Source: Clostridiaceae bacterium (GTDB lineage: Bacteria; Bacillota; Clostridia; DSM-8532). From it: a stretch of DNA of 53,999 nt. Each line of letters opens with the position of its first letter. Within the stretch, counting starts at the first letter, position 1. Of the stretch, positions 45,232-53,999 are shown piece after piece. Under the pieces are notes generated by a model, which saw only the letters and a list, made by a program, of their open reading frames with translations, made no database searches and was not told where the DNA came from. Position numbers and translations under genes: made by a program. The stretch lies in the NCBI GenBank assembly GCA_012522505.1, contig JAAYKJ010000271.1, positions 1 to 53,999 of the forward strand. The letters are read 5' to 3'.

Positions 45232-46161
45232 GTGAAGTGGCTGGAAGTATCGATTGAAGTTGAGCCTGAAAACATGGAAATCCTGTCCCAGCTTCTTATG
45301 GAGAAGGGAATTCAGGGTTTGGAAATCATTGATCCAGAGGACTTCAGACGTGTCCTCGAAGGGAACCGTTATTTGGACTTTGCTGACGATGGTTTAATTG
45401 ATTGTTATGGAAATAAAACCATTGTGAAAGCATATTTTCAGGCTGATCGTGATGCCGAAACACTAAAAGCCGAACTGCAAAGAGATTTTTTGCATGCTAT
45501 GGAAAACCCTCCGAATAACATTCAGCTTCGTCTCAGGGATGACTCGGAATGGAAAGATAGCTGGAAAAAGCATTACCGAACTTTTTTCATATCAAAAAGA
45601 GTGATCATTAAGCCTACCTGGGAAGATGTTATCGCCGAGGACGACCAAATTGTCATTGAACTGGATCCAGGGATGGCCTTTGGAACAGGAATGCATGAGA
45701 CAACGCGCATGTGTGCCGTTTTACTCGATGATTTGGTGAATGAGCAGGAACGGGTGCTCGATCTTGGCTGTGGCACTGGCATATTGGGAATTATTGCAGC
45801 TAAACTTGGTGCCCGGAAGGTTATTTGTGTGGACATAGATGATGCAGCCTGCAAAACAGCTGAAGAGAACATAGAAAAAAACCATGTGGCAGACCGGGTA
45901 TGTGTCCGGCAGGGTGAACTGAAAAGCCTCAAGGGTCAGAAATTTGAACTTGTTATCATGAACATTATCGCCGATGTGATCCTGTTATTACTCCCCGAGC
46001 TGAAAGAATACTGCTGTCCAGGTACCAATATACTGTTATCCGGTATTATTCGTGAAAGGAAACAGGAGGTTCTGGACGAGGCAGCCAAACAGGGGTATAG
46101 GCTTATCAGGGAACTCAATGAAGGTGAATGGGTGGCTATGCAGTTATGCACAGATTTTTAA
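45232..46161 (+). CDS. prmA: Ribosomal protein L11 methyltransferase PrmA
   Basis: PrmA trimethylates lysines and the N-terminus of ribosomal protein L11 using SAM. The 309-residue product has the N-terminal L11-binding domain and the methyltransferase fold with VLDLGCGTGILGI, then a GARKVICVDID segment and NIIADV. GTG 45232 follows AAGGAGAAATGAT at the proper distance. It is 60 bases after dnaJ and overlaps rsmE by 16 bases, a standard clostridial order. Confidence 0.94.
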   Translation: MKWLEVSIEVEPENMEILSQLLMEKGIQGLEIIDPEDFRRVLEGNRYLDFADDGLIDCYGNKTIVKAYFQADRDAETLKAELQRDFLHAMENPPNNIQLRLRDDSEWKDSWKKHYRTFFISKRVIIKPTWEDVIAEDDQIVIELDPGMAFGTGMHETTRMCAVLLDDLVNEQERVLDLGCGTGILGIIAAKLGARKVICVDIDDAACKTAEENIEKNHVADRVCVRQGELKSLKGQKFELVIMNIIADVILLLLPELKEYCCPGTNILLSGIIRERKQEVLDEAAKQGYRLIRELNEGEWVAMQLCTDF

Positions 46162-46913
46162 TCGAACGTGACAGTACTCAAGATGGAAGAATAACGGTAG
46201 CCCAAGACGATGCAAGGCATATGCTACAGGTTTTGCGATTAAAGGTTGGCGCTACTTTTGTTGGGTTTGACGGCTCTGGTCTTGAACATGAGATAAAATT
46301 AACTTCCATCGATAAAAACAGGGTACAGGGCGAAATCATCAGAACATATGATCCGGGAACCGAACCAGGGAAAAAGGTCATTCTGTTCCAGGGGGTTCCC
46401 AAAATGGATAAAATGGATTGGATCATTCAAAAGTCCGTTGAACTTGGTGTGACTCAGATTGTACCTGTTATCACACAAAATTCCGTCATGCAGTTCAAAG
46501 ATAAGAACATTGAAGTGAAGTTGCAAAGATGGAACCGAATTTCACGGGAAGCTTGCAAGCAATGTGGCAGGGTTACAATACCGGAAGTAAAAGCACCTCT
46601 GTTATACAGGAATGCGCTGGAGTTATGGTCTGAACAGGTAAAAAGTGAACGTAACCATATCGGTGTTTTTTGCTATGAAAACGAGGGAAAAAAATGTTTG
46701 AAAGATTTATTTAAATGTTATAATATAGATTGTGTCAACATGGCGGGCATTTTTATCGGACCTGAAGGTGGTTTTTCCGGTGAGGAAATTCGGATTGCGG
46801 AAGAGTACCATATATCTCCGGTAAGCCTTGGCAAAAGAATATTACGGACCGAAACAGCAGCAATTGCTGTTTTATCTGTTGTAATGCATGAAATGGGTGA
46901 ATGGACTAAATGA
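46146..46913 (+). CDS. rsmE: 16S rRNA (uracil(1498)-N(3))-methyltransferase RsmE
   Basis: A SPOUT-family enzyme that methylates U1498 of 16S rRNA. The 255-residue protein begins MHRFLIE, has an N-terminal PUA-like domain, and the knotted SPOUT domain with GPEGGFSGEEI and SLGKRILRTETAA near the C-terminus. I chose ATG 46146, which lies 16 bases inside prmA, because RsmE proteins begin with MHRF; an upstream ATG at 46128 is not conserved. The stop overlaps the CheY start (ATGA). Confidence 0.94.
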   Translation: MHRFLIERDSTQDGRITVAQDDARHMLQVLRLKVGATFVGFDGSGLEHEIKLTSIDKNRVQGEIIRTYDPGTEPGKKVILFQGVPKMDKMDWIIQKSVELGVTQIVPVITQNSVMQFKDKNIEVKLQRWNRISREACKQCGRVTIPEVKAPLLYRNALELWSEQVKSERNHIGVFCYENEGKKCLKDLFKCYNIDCVNMAGIFIGPEGGFSGEEIRIAEEYHISPVSLGKRILRTETAAIAVLSVVMHEMGEWTK

Positions 46914-47281
46914 AGGAAATCTCTTTTGTAATCGTAGACGATGCAGTATTTATGCGGACCATTATCAGGAAAATGATTGAACAGGTTGAAGGATATAAAG
47001 TATTAGAGGAAGGTTCAAATGGCCAGGAGGCGATAGAAGCAGCGGCACAACACCAGCCCGATATTATGACTCTTGATATTACCATGCCTGAACTCGATGG
47101 AATTCAAGCTGTTCCCGAAATATTAAAGGTCAGTCCCAAAACTCGTATTATTATGGTTTCAGCGATGGGGCAGCAATCTATGGTCCTTGATGCAATTAAA
47201 ATGGGTGCAAAGGATTTTGTTATCAAACCCTTTGAGAAATCAAGAGTATATCAGGCCATCAAGAATGTAATGGTTGAATGA
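46910..47281 (+). CDS. cheY: Stand-alone CheY-like response regulator
   Basis: A single receiver domain of 123 residues without output domain. It has acidic residues VDDAVFMRTIIRK, the phosphoacceptor Asp in TLDITMP, the Thr/Ser switch in VSAMGQQ, and the Lys in VIKPF, which resemble chemotaxis CheY. It starts in a 4-base overlap with rsmE. No chemotaxis gene cluster is adjacent, so it may act with the CheA-like protein at 38508 or with an unlinked kinase; that is inference. The gene symbol is given by similarity only. Confidence 0.82.
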   Translation: MKEISFVIVDDAVFMRTIIRKMIEQVEGYKVLEEGSNGQEAIEAAAQHQPDIMTLDITMPELDGIQAVPEILKVSPKTRIIMVSAMGQQSMVLDAIKMGAKDFVIKPFEKSRVYQAIKNVMVE

Positions 47282-47349
47282 TTAGATTTTACACAAACTG
47301 AAATTACCATCCTGTTCTATCTTTACTTCAATCAGCACCAGCCAACCCC

Positions 47350-47407
47350 GTTCCCATGCGTACAGGTTGGGAACAGTGCATCTGTTCATAACAGATGTGC
47401 ATTTTTT
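47350..47407 (+). terminator. Tandem hairpins and T run after cheY (repeat-like)
   Basis: GTTCCCA (47350-47356) with TGGGAAC (47368-47374), then ATCTGTT (47380-47386) with AACAGAT (47390-47396), then TTTTTT (47402-47407). The second hairpin contains GTGCA and ACAGATGTGCA elements that resemble the dispersed repeat family, so the terminator may derive from a repeat copy. Confidence 0.65.
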
Positions 47408-47468
47408 CATAAGTATAAAATTTTTGCACACAGGTTAACGGTGCGAAGATTTCTGGAGGGTCAGAAAA

Positions 47469-48347
47469 ATGATTAAAAGCATGACCGGTTATGGTCATCA
47501 TGAATATCAGAATGAAGAAATTCGACTGAGCATAGAAATGAAAAGCGTGAATCACAGGTACTGTGATGTTTATATCCGTCTTCCAAGGCATTTGAGCTGC
47601 TTTGAGGATAAGCTCCGCTCTTTGATTACCTCACGGGTTTCCCGGGGTAAAATTGATGTGTTTATTACCTGGGAAAATATAGGTGAAGGATCAAAGGAAG
47701 TGATTCTGGATAAAGGCCTTGCACGCGCCTATTATGAAGCAATGGGTGAAATTGCTCAAAGCCTTGGCATAAGGGACGATATTTCGGCTTCCTCACTGGC
47801 AAGATTTCCTGAAATTCTTCATGTACAGAAAAAAGAAGAGGATAGCGAAACCGTTTGGGGCGTTTTGGAAAACGCTGCGAATCATGCTGTTGATACACTG
47901 ATCTCCATGAGGGAATCGGAAGGAGAAAAGCTCAAGAAAAGCCTTCTAAGCATCTGCGGTTCCATTGAAAGTTACCGTCTGAAAATCCTGGAACGTTCAC
48001 CAGATGTAGTGTCTGAATACAAGGATAAGCTTACGGCACGAATTCATGAGTTGTTGGATAACCACTCGGTGGATGAGATGCGTATGGCCATGGAAGTAGC
48101 CATCTTTGCCGACAAAGCCAGTATCAATGAAGAGCTGGTCCGACTAAAAAGCCATCTCGATCAATTCCGGGAAATACTGAACATGGGTGGTCCTGTCGGT
48201 AAAAAGCTGGATTTTCTGCTCCAAGAAATGAACCGGGAAGTAAATACAATTGGATCAAAAGCCAATGATCTGGATATCACAAGGAATGTGGTGGAACTGA
48301 AGAGTGAGATTGAAAAGATGAGGGAACAGATACAAAATATAGAATAG
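47469..48347 (+). CDS. yicC: YicC family endoribonuclease-like protein
   Basis: A 292-residue member of the YicC/YloC family. It begins MIKSMTGYG, the family signature, and contains the DUF1732 C-terminal region with KLDFLLQEMNREVNTIGSKA. Family members act as endoribonucleases on certain small RNAs; the substrate in this organism is unknown. ATG 47469 follows CTGGAGG. The order yicC-remA-gmk-rpoZ is the standard Firmicute cluster. Confidence 0.92.
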   Translation: MIKSMTGYGHHEYQNEEIRLSIEMKSVNHRYCDVYIRLPRHLSCFEDKLRSLITSRVSRGKIDVFITWENIGEGSKEVILDKGLARAYYEAMGEIAQSLGIRDDISASSLARFPEILHVQKKEEDSETVWGVLENAANHAVDTLISMRESEGEKLKKSLLSICGSIESYRLKILERSPDVVSEYKDKLTARIHELLDNHSVDEMRMAMEVAIFADKASINEELVRLKSHLDQFREILNMGGPVGKKLDFLLQEMNREVNTIGSKANDLDITRNVVELKSEIEKMREQIQNIE

Positions 48348-48406
48348 GCTGTACATAGGTCTACGACAACCTGATGTGCCATAACCAATACTTGGAGGAT
48401 ACTAAA

Positions 48407-48685
48407 ATGAAGCTAATCAATGTTGGGTTCGGGAATATTGTTTCTGCCAGTCGGATAATCGCCATTGTTAGTCCGGAATCGGCACCGATTAAAAGGATCA
48501 TTCAGGAAGCACGTGATCGGGGTATGCTGATTGATGCAACCTATGGCAGAAGGACGCGAGCTGTTATTGTTACAGACAGCGATCATATTGTTCTCTCAGC
48601 TGTTCAGCCCGAAACCGTTGCGCACAGGCTTAGCGATAAGGGAACGGAACCGGTTGTCATGGGTGAAATGGAGCAGGAGGATTGA
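48407..48685 (+). CDS. remA: Extracellular matrix regulator RemA (DUF370)
   Basis: RemA is a small DNA-binding protein that in Bacillus subtilis activates matrix genes and some others. The 92-residue product has the family's [20 protein letters not shown] and the basic [12 protein letters not shown] region. ATG 48407 follows TTGGAGG. It sits between yicC and gmk, as in other Firmicutes. Its target genes cannot be identified here. Confidence 0.9.
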   Translation: MKLINVGFGNIVSASRIIAIVSPESAPIKRIIQEARDRGMLIDATYGRRTRAVIVTDSDHIVLSAVQPETVAHRLSDKGTEPVVMGEMEQED

Positions 48686-48687
48686 TA

Positions 48688-49272
48688 ATGAGTTCGGGTC
48701 TGCTGATTGTTGTTTCAGGTCCTGCAGGTGTGGGGAAAGGGACAGTTGTATCACTTGTTCGCGAAAAAAACAGAGAAGTTGTTTTTTCCGTTTCTGCTAC
48801 ATCCCGCAAGCCAAGACCAGGGGAAATCGATGGCGTGAATTACTTCTTTGTATCAAGGGAACAGTTCGAGGAGATGATCCGGAACAACAACCTTCTTGAA
48901 TGGGTGGAATATTGCGGAAATTATTACGGTACCCCCAAAGATTACGTTGAAAAAGAACTGGAGAAAGGTAAAATTGTTCTTTTGGAGATCGATGTGGAGG
49001 GTGCCCAAAATATTAAAAAGCAGTATCCGAAATGCGTAACAGTGTTTATAAAACCTCCGACCCTTGATGAGTTAAGGAAACGGATTACAAAAAGAGGTAC
49101 AGAACCGCCAGATATCATTGAAAGAAGGATGCATCGCGCACAAAACGAATTAATGCACTCGTCCCAGTTCGATCATATTATTTTGAATGATACTGTAAAA
49201 AAAGCAGCAGACAGGTTTCTTGAAATCATTTGCGTGGAAAGAAATAAACTTACACAAATCTCTGGAAAATAA
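48688..49272 (+). CDS. gmk: Guanylate kinase
   Basis: The enzyme phosphorylates GMP and dGMP to GDP and dGDP. The 194-residue protein has the P-loop GPAGVGKGT, the GMP-binding stretch SATSRKPRPGEIDGVNYFF, and the lid region RITKRGTEPPDIIERRM. ATG 48688 follows CAGGAGG, 3 bases after the remA stop. It is followed by rpoZ. Confidence 0.96.
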   Translation: MSSGLLIVVSGPAGVGKGTVVSLVREKNREVVFSVSATSRKPRPGEIDGVNYFFVSREQFEEMIRNNNLLEWVEYCGNYYGTPKDYVEKELEKGKIVLLEIDVEGAQNIKKQYPKCVTVFIKPPTLDELRKRITKRGTEPPDIIERRMHRAQNELMHSSQFDHIILNDTVKKAADRFLEIICVERNKLTQISGK

Positions 49273-49302
49273 AAAACGACAATAAAGAGGAGTTGATGGA
49301 TA

Positions 49303-49518
49303 ATGATGATACAACCGTCGATAAAAGAACTTTTAAAGAAGGTGGATAATCGGTATACATTGGTTAATGCTACAGCGAAAAGGGCACGTATGCTTACAGC
49401 AGGGGCACAGCCTATGGCTGAACCAAAATCAGATAAAGATGTGAGTATTGCCATTCAAGAGATTTATGAGGGAAAAGTGCAGTATCGTCAAATCAAACGC
49501 GACACCACGAATACCTGA
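49303..49518 (+). CDS. rpoZ: DNA-directed RNA polymerase subunit omega
   Basis: The small subunit that helps assemble RNA polymerase by chaperoning beta-prime. The 71-residue protein has the N-terminal helical pattern PSIKELLKKVDNRYTLVNATAKRAR and the conserved SIAIQEIYEGKV. It follows gmk by 30 bases after AAGAGGAG. Start is ATG 49303 or the adjacent ATG 49306. The coaBC and priA genes that usually follow are absent here. Confidence 0.93.
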   Translation: MMIQPSIKELLKKVDNRYTLVNATAKRARMLTAGAQPMAEPKSDKDVSIAIQEIYEGKVQYRQIKRDTTNT

Positions 49519-49571
49519 CAATCCACTAGTAGAAAAAAGATTTTAGAAGTAAACCGGGAGGAAAATATCAA

Positions 49572-50960
49572 ATGGCTTTTGAAAAAACCATGGAAAAGAT
49601 TGTTGCATTGGCAAAAAACAGAGGCTTCATATTTCAGGGTTCAGATATCTATGATGGTTTGGCGAATACTTGGGACTATGGCCCTTTAGGTGTTGAATTT
49701 AAAAACAATGTTAAAAGGCTCTGGTGGAAAAAGTTTATTCAGGAAAACCCATATAATGTGGGGTTAGATTCCGCCATACTCATGAACCCGATGGTGTGGG
49801 TAGCTTCCGGGCATGTAGGTGGGTTTTCGGATCCGTTAATCGATTGCCGACAATGTAAGTCCCGACACCGCGCAGATACTATGATCGAAAACTGGAATAA
49901 AGAGCGGGATATCAATGTGATTGTTGATGGTCTCAGCAACGAAGAACTGACCCAATACATTAAGGATAACAATATTAGCTGTCCGAAATGCGGTAGCGGT
50001 GACTTTACACCTATCCGCAAGTTCAACCTGATGTTTAAAACCTTTCAGGGTGTTACCGAGGAATCCCAAAATGAAATTTATTTAAGGCCTGAAACAGCGC
50101 AGGGTATTTTTGTAAACTTTAAGAACGTTCAAAGAACCACCCGCAAAAAGATCCCCTTTGGTATCGGGCAAATCGGAAAATCCTTCCGAAATGAAATCAC
50201 ACCGGGTAATTTTATCTTCAGAACACGAGAGTTTGAGCAGATGGAGCTGGAGTTTTTCTGTGAACCAGGCAAGGATATGGAATGGTTCTTGTACTGGAAG
50301 GACTTCTGTAAAAATTTCCTATTGTCGCTGAACATCAAGGAAGAAAACTTGAAGATGCGGGATCACACAAAAGCCGAGCTAAGCCATTACAGCGTTGCTA
50401 CAACCGATATCGAGTACAAATTTCCGTTCGGATGGGGAGAGCTTTGGGGTATTGCCAATAGAACCGATTTTGATCTGAAGCAGCATATGGAACACGCAAA
50501 GGAGGATCTCACTTACTATGATCCGACTACGGGTGAAAAATATGTTCCATATGTAGTCGAGCCTTCTTTAGGCGCGGACAGATTTGCTCTTGCGCTGCTC
50601 TGTGAAGCGTATGACGAAGAAGAGGTTGATAAGGGTGATGTGCGTACCGTGCTACGTTTCCATCCAGCACTGGCTCCGGTAAAAATTGCAGTACTGCCCC
50701 TGTCGAAGAAACTTGGCGAGGAAGCATTTAAGGTTTATGAGAACCTCATCCGTCATTATCCCTGCGAATACGATGAGACAGCCAGTATCGGCAAACGTTA
50801 CAGACGCCAGGATGAAATCGGTACACCGTACTGTGTTACTTTTGATTTTGATTCTCTGGAGGATCAACAAGTGACCATCCGGGAAAGAGATACTATGGAG
50901 CAGGTTCGCATTCCGATATCAGAACTCACTGGTTATTTCAACGGGAAGTTTGATCTTTAG
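49572..50960 (+). CDS. glyQS: Glycine--tRNA ligase, homodimeric eukaryote-like type
   Basis: A class IIa synthetase charging tRNA-Gly. The 462-residue single-chain type differs from the two-subunit alpha2beta2 enzyme of many bacteria. Class II motif 2 is visible at [20 protein letters not shown], motif 3 near [10 protein letters not shown], and a C-terminal anticodon-binding domain. A CXXC at CPKCGSGD may bind zinc. ATG 49572 follows GGGAGGAAAA. There is no T-box upstream in the 53-base gap after rpoZ. Confidence 0.95.
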   Translation: MAFEKTMEKIVALAKNRGFIFQGSDIYDGLANTWDYGPLGVEFKNNVKRLWWKKFIQENPYNVGLDSAILMNPMVWVASGHVGGFSDPLIDCRQCKSRHRADTMIENWNKERDINVIVDGLSNEELTQYIKDNNISCPKCGSGDFTPIRKFNLMFKTFQGVTEESQNEIYLRPETAQGIFVNFKNVQRTTRKKIPFGIGQIGKSFRNEITPGNFIFRTREFEQMELEFFCEPGKDMEWFLYWKDFCKNFLLSLNIKEENLKMRDHTKAELSHYSVATTDIEYKFPFGWGELWGIANRTDFDLKQHMEHAKEDLTYYDPTTGEKYVPYVVEPSLGADRFALALLCEAYDEEEVDKGDVRTVLRFHPALAPVKIAVLPLSKKLGEEAFKVYENLIRHYPCEYDETASIGKRYRRQDEIGTPYCVTFDFDSLEDQQVTIRERDTMEQVRIPISELTGYFNGKFDL

Positions 50961-51065
50961 TACGATGGAATTTTAATCAGCGCAAGCGCCCATTATATTA
51001 TTGTAGGGTTAAGACATGGTGTAACAATTGTATACCATAGAAAAAATATAGGAGGATAATAAACT

Positions 51066-53696
51066 ATGGCAAAAAAATATGTTTATTTTTTTAAGGAAGG
51101 CAATGCATCGATGCGGAACCTGCTTGGCGGGAAAGGAGCCAATCTTGCGGAAATGACCGGCCTTGGTCTGCCTGTACCGCAAGGGTTTACGATTACCACC
51201 GAAGCCTGTACCCGCTATTATGAGGACGGACAGGTGATAGCAAAAGAGATTGAGGATGAAATCTATGAATGCCTTACGAAATTGGAAGAGGAAGTGGGTA
51301 AAAAATTCGGGGACCCACAAAACCCGTTTCTAGTTTCGGTCCGTTCTGGTTCCAGAGCATCCATGCCGGGTATGATGGACACCATTCTTAATCTGGGATT
51401 GAATGATACGGTTGTTGAAGGACTGGCTAAGCTTACCAACAATCCGCGGTTTGCATATGATAGTTACAGACGTTTCATTACTATGTTTTCCGATGTGGTC
51501 ATGGAAATTAAAAAAGCGAAATTTGATGAGATTATGGATGCCATGAAAGAGCAGAAAGGCGTCGCTGGAGATACAGATCTTGATGCTGATGATTTGAAAA
51601 GGTTGGTCGAACAGTTCAAGGAACTGTACCAGAAGGAACAAGGTCAACCCTTCCCGCAGGAACCCAGAGTGCAGTTGATGGAAGCTGTCAAGGCGGTTTT
51701 CAAATCCTGGGATAACCCCAGAGCCATTACCTACAGAAGGATGAATGATATCCCTTATGATTGGGGTACGGCTGTAAACGTTCAGGAAATGGTTTATGGA
51801 AATATGGGAGAAGACTCCGGCACTGGGGTTGCTTTCTCGAGAAACCCAGCTACAGGAGAAAAGAAGCTTTTCGGTGAATTCCTCATGAACGCACAGGGAG
51901 AGGATGTTGTTGCTGGTATTCGCACACCACTGTCAATTGATCATCTGCAAGAAACCAATCCTGCAGTTTATCAGCAGTTTGTCGAAACTTCCAATAAATT
52001 GGAAAACCATTATCGTGATATGCAAGATATGGAGTTTACCATCGAACGCGGGAAGCTGTTCATGCTCCAGACCAGAAACGGAAAAAGAACTGCGGCTGCT
52101 GCACTGAAAATAGCAGTTGATTTGGTGAATGAGGGTATGATTTCAAAAGAGGAGGCTGTTTTGAAGGTAGATCCGAAGCAGCTTGATGCTCTTTTGCATC
52201 CACAGTTTGAACAAAAGGCAATGAAGGCTGCAACAGTGATCGCAAAGGGGCTGCCAGCTTCTCCCGGTGCCGCAACAGGCAAGGTTTACTTTACTGCAGA
52301 AGATGCAGTTGCTGCGGTAGAAAAGGGAAATAAACAGGTGATCCTTGTACGTCAGGAAACTTCCCCGGAAGATATTGAAGGTATGCATGTATCCCAGGGC
52401 ATCCTGACAGGCCGCGGAGGAATGACATCTCATGCCGCAGTGGTTGCACGTGGTATGGGCACCTGTTGTGTTGCAGGTTGCGGAGAAATAAGGATTTATG
52501 AGGAGCAAAAATATTTTATTGATAAAAACGGTAAGCGCTATAACGAAGGAGACTGGATTTCTCTGGATGGAACCACAGGGAACATATATGGCGAACAATT
52601 GCCTACCGTTCGGCCTGAAATGACCGGATATTTCAGTACACTGATGCAGTGGGCTGACGAGTTCCGTACACTTAAAATAAGAGCAAATGCCGATACACCC
52701 GCTGATGCTGCCCAAGCCATGAATTTTGGCGCTGAAGGCATCGGATTGTGCCGTACAGAGCATATGTTCTTTGAAAGCGACAGGATTGGTCCTATGCGTG
52801 AAATGATTGTTTCCCGCACTGTCGAACAGCGTAAGAAGGCATTAAGCAAACTGCTCCCAATGCAGCGTGCGGACTTTGAAGGCCTGTTCAAAGAAATGAA
52901 AGGTCTTCCGGTTACAATTCGTTTCCTCGATCCGCCGCTACATGAGTTCCTGCCACAGGAAGATGGAGACATTACCGTTATTGCGAAGGAATTAGGCTTA
53001 ACCAGTGATGAGTTGAAAGGAATTATAGCCGAACTGCATGAGTTTAACCCGATGATGGGTCACAGGGGCTGCCGCTTGGCAGTATCCTATCCAGAGATTG
53101 CCGAAATGCAGACCAGAGCGATTATTGAAGCGGCAATCAATGTGAACAAGGCTGGTATGAGCGTTATTCCCGAGATCATGATCCCACTGGTTGGCGATGT
53201 GAAGGAATTAAAATATATCAAGAGCATTGTTGTTGACACAGCGGATAAGATCATTGAAGAGGCTGGTGTTTCACTCAAATATATGGTTGGTACGATGATT
53301 GAAATCCCAAGGGCAGCAATCACAGCGGATGCGATTGCCACCGAAGCCGAATTCTTCTCTTTCGGAACCAATGACATGACACAGATGACCTTTGGGTTCA
53401 GCCGTGATGATGCTGGAACATTCCTGGAGGAATACTATAACAAGAAGATTTACGAGTTCGACCCATTTGCAAGACTGGATCAGGTCGGTGTCGGAGCACT
53501 GGTTAAGATTGCTGTTGAAAAGGGCAGGGAAACCAGGCCTGATATCAAACTGGGTATCTGCGGAGAGCATGGAGGAGACCCGTCTTCTATCGAATTCTGT
53601 CATAACGTAGGGCTTCAATATGTATCCTGCTCGCCGTTCCGTGTTCCGATTGCCAGGCTGGCTGCCGCACAGGCCGCTATCAGTAACAAAAAATAA
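51066..53696 (+). CDS. ppdK: Pyruvate, phosphate dikinase
   Basis: The enzyme interconverts pyruvate, ATP and phosphate with phosphoenolpyruvate, AMP and pyrophosphate; in clostridia it often runs in the glycolytic direction or for PEP formation. The 876-residue protein has an N-terminal ATP-grasp domain, a central swivelling domain with the phospho-His456 in GGMTSHAAVVARGMG, and a C-terminal PEP/pyruvate TIM barrel with the catalytic Cys in GICGEHGG. ATG 51066 follows AGGAGGATAA. It is a single-gene transcript ended by the hairpin at 53805-53840. Confidence 0.97.
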   Translation: MAKKYVYFFKEGNASMRNLLGGKGANLAEMTGLGLPVPQGFTITTEACTRYYEDGQVIAKEIEDEIYECLTKLEEEVGKKFGDPQNPFLVSVRSGSRASMPGMMDTILNLGLNDTVVEGLAKLTNNPRFAYDSYRRFITMFSDVVMEIKKAKFDEIMDAMKEQKGVAGDTDLDADDLKRLVEQFKELYQKEQGQPFPQEPRVQLMEAVKAVFKSWDNPRAITYRRMNDIPYDWGTAVNVQEMVYGNMGEDSGTGVAFSRNPATGEKKLFGEFLMNAQGEDVVAGIRTPLSIDHLQETNPAVYQQFVETSNKLENHYRDMQDMEFTIERGKLFMLQTRNGKRTAAAALKIAVDLVNEGMISKEEAVLKVDPKQLDALLHPQFEQKAMKAATVIAKGLPASPGAATGKVYFTAEDAVAAVEKGNKQVILVRQETSPEDIEGMHVSQGILTGRGGMTSHAAVVARGMGTCCVAGCGEIRIYEEQKYFIDKNGKRYNEGDWISLDGTTGNIYGEQLPTVRPEMTGYFSTLMQWADEFRTLKIRANADTPADAAQAMNFGAEGIGLCRTEHMFFESDRIGPMREMIVSRTVEQRKKALSKLLPMQRADFEGLFKEMKGLPVTIRFLDPPLHEFLPQEDGDITVIAKELGLTSDELKGIIAELHEFNPMMGHRGCRLAVSYPEIAEMQTRAIIEAAINVNKAGMSVIPEIMIPLVGDVKELKYIKSIVVDTADKIIEEAGVSLKYMVGTMIEIPRAAITADAIATEAEFFSFGTNDMTQMTFGFSRDDAGTFLEEYYNKKIYEFDPFARLDQVGVGALVKIAVEKGRETRPDIKLGICGEHGGDPSSIEFCHNVGLQYVSCSPFRVPIARLAAAQAAISNKK

Positions 53697-53804
53697 GTTA
53701 TCGTGAACATTCCTTTTAGGCATCGAGGCATCGTTTGAGAAGATGCGACACAAATGCCGCGGACAAAGGGTTCATCTTCTGACCGGGAAACTCCCAAAAG
53801 CTAT

Positions 53805-53842
53805 AACAGGCGGCCTGACTCATAATCAGGCCGCCTGTTTAG
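53805..53842 (+). terminator. Intrinsic terminator after ppdK
   Basis: AACAGGCGGCCTGA (53805-53818) and TCAGGCCGCCTGTT (53826-53839) form a perfect 14-bp stem with a 7-base loop, followed by T and A. Confidence 0.85.
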
Positions 53843-53999
53843 GCTAACTATGGTTAAATGGGCTCCATTTTATTCCATTGTTAATTCGACCTTTCTCAAT
53901 TGTAACCACCCTTCACATTATGACATGAAGGTTTCATTATACTATATTTTTGGGTGGGACATAATCACATGTGGTACAATGAGACATTATCACAAACCG
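53843..53999 (+). other. Right-edge region, promoter-like sequence only
   Basis: No gene is supported. TGGTACAAT near 53972-53980 resembles an extended -10, which may serve a gene beyond the window. Confidence 0.3.

Overview
The window is chromosomal DNA from a spore-forming anaerobic Firmicute of the class Clostridia. The evidence is the set of clostridial neighbourhoods (PASTA kinase-rsgA-rpe-thiN, cdd-era-yqzL-recO, yicC-remA-gmk-rpoZ, hrcA-grpE-dnaK-dnaJ), the sporulation protease SpoIVB, a spore photoproduct lyase, strong GGAGG ribosome binding sites, T-box, CtsR and CIRCE control elements, and saccharolytic traits (GH51 arabinofuranosidase, GlgC/GlgD, pyruvate phosphate dikinase). No prophage, CRISPR array, insertion sequence, rRNA or tRNA gene was seen. 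A relative of Acetivibrio or Thermoclostridium is my guess only.

Layout. 1-3.1 kb: end of a PASTA-domain Ser/Thr kinase, rsgA, rpe and thiN on the plus strand. 3.2-4.9 kb: arabinofuranosidase and a small Cys-rich protein on the minus strand. 5.2-6.2 kb: a patatin-like lipase. 6.3-10.9 kb: a frameshifted AraC-type regulator divergent from an LplABC-type sugar importer (two permeases and a lipoprotein, no ATPase). 11.0-13.0 kb: a tRNA-Trp T-box controlling a stand-alone TrpB2. 13.2-17.6 kb, minus strand: spore photoproduct lyase with a nucleosidase-like partner, then glgC-glgD. 17.7-21.4 kb: a CtsR-controlled J-protein/clpB operon. 21.4-25.3 kb, minus strand: an amidohydrolase overlapping a 1014-residue GNAT fusion protein. 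25.5-32.2 kb: cdd, era, a DUF1846 gene interrupted by an in-frame amber codon, yqzL, recO, secG, uvrB. 32.2-39.8 kb: a NarL-type response regulator, a divergent uracil-DNA glycosylase, spoIVB, lepA, hemW and a CheA-like protein that has lost its kinase motifs. 39.9-47.3 kb: CIRCE-controlled hrcA-grpE-dnaK, separately promoted dnaJ, then prmA, rsmE and a CheY. 47.4-53.7 kb: yicC, remA, gmk, rpoZ, glyQS and ppdK.

Most genes are housekeeping: translation and ribosome assembly (rsgA, era, lepA, prmA, rsmE, glyQS), DNA repair (recO, uvrB, uracil-DNA glycosylase, spore photoproduct lyase), protein folding under two separate heat-shock regulators (CtsR and HrcA), and storage or central carbon metabolism (glgCD, ppdK, rpe).

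The most unusual items are the GNAT/beta-sandwich fusion with its overlapping amidohydrolase, the kinase-dead Hpt/CheA-like protein, two conserved genes that carry disabling lesions (AraC regulator and DUF1846), a family of dispersed intergenic palindromes ending in GTGAACAGTAAC, and two uncatalogued structured leaders upstream of thiN and of the DUF1846 gene.
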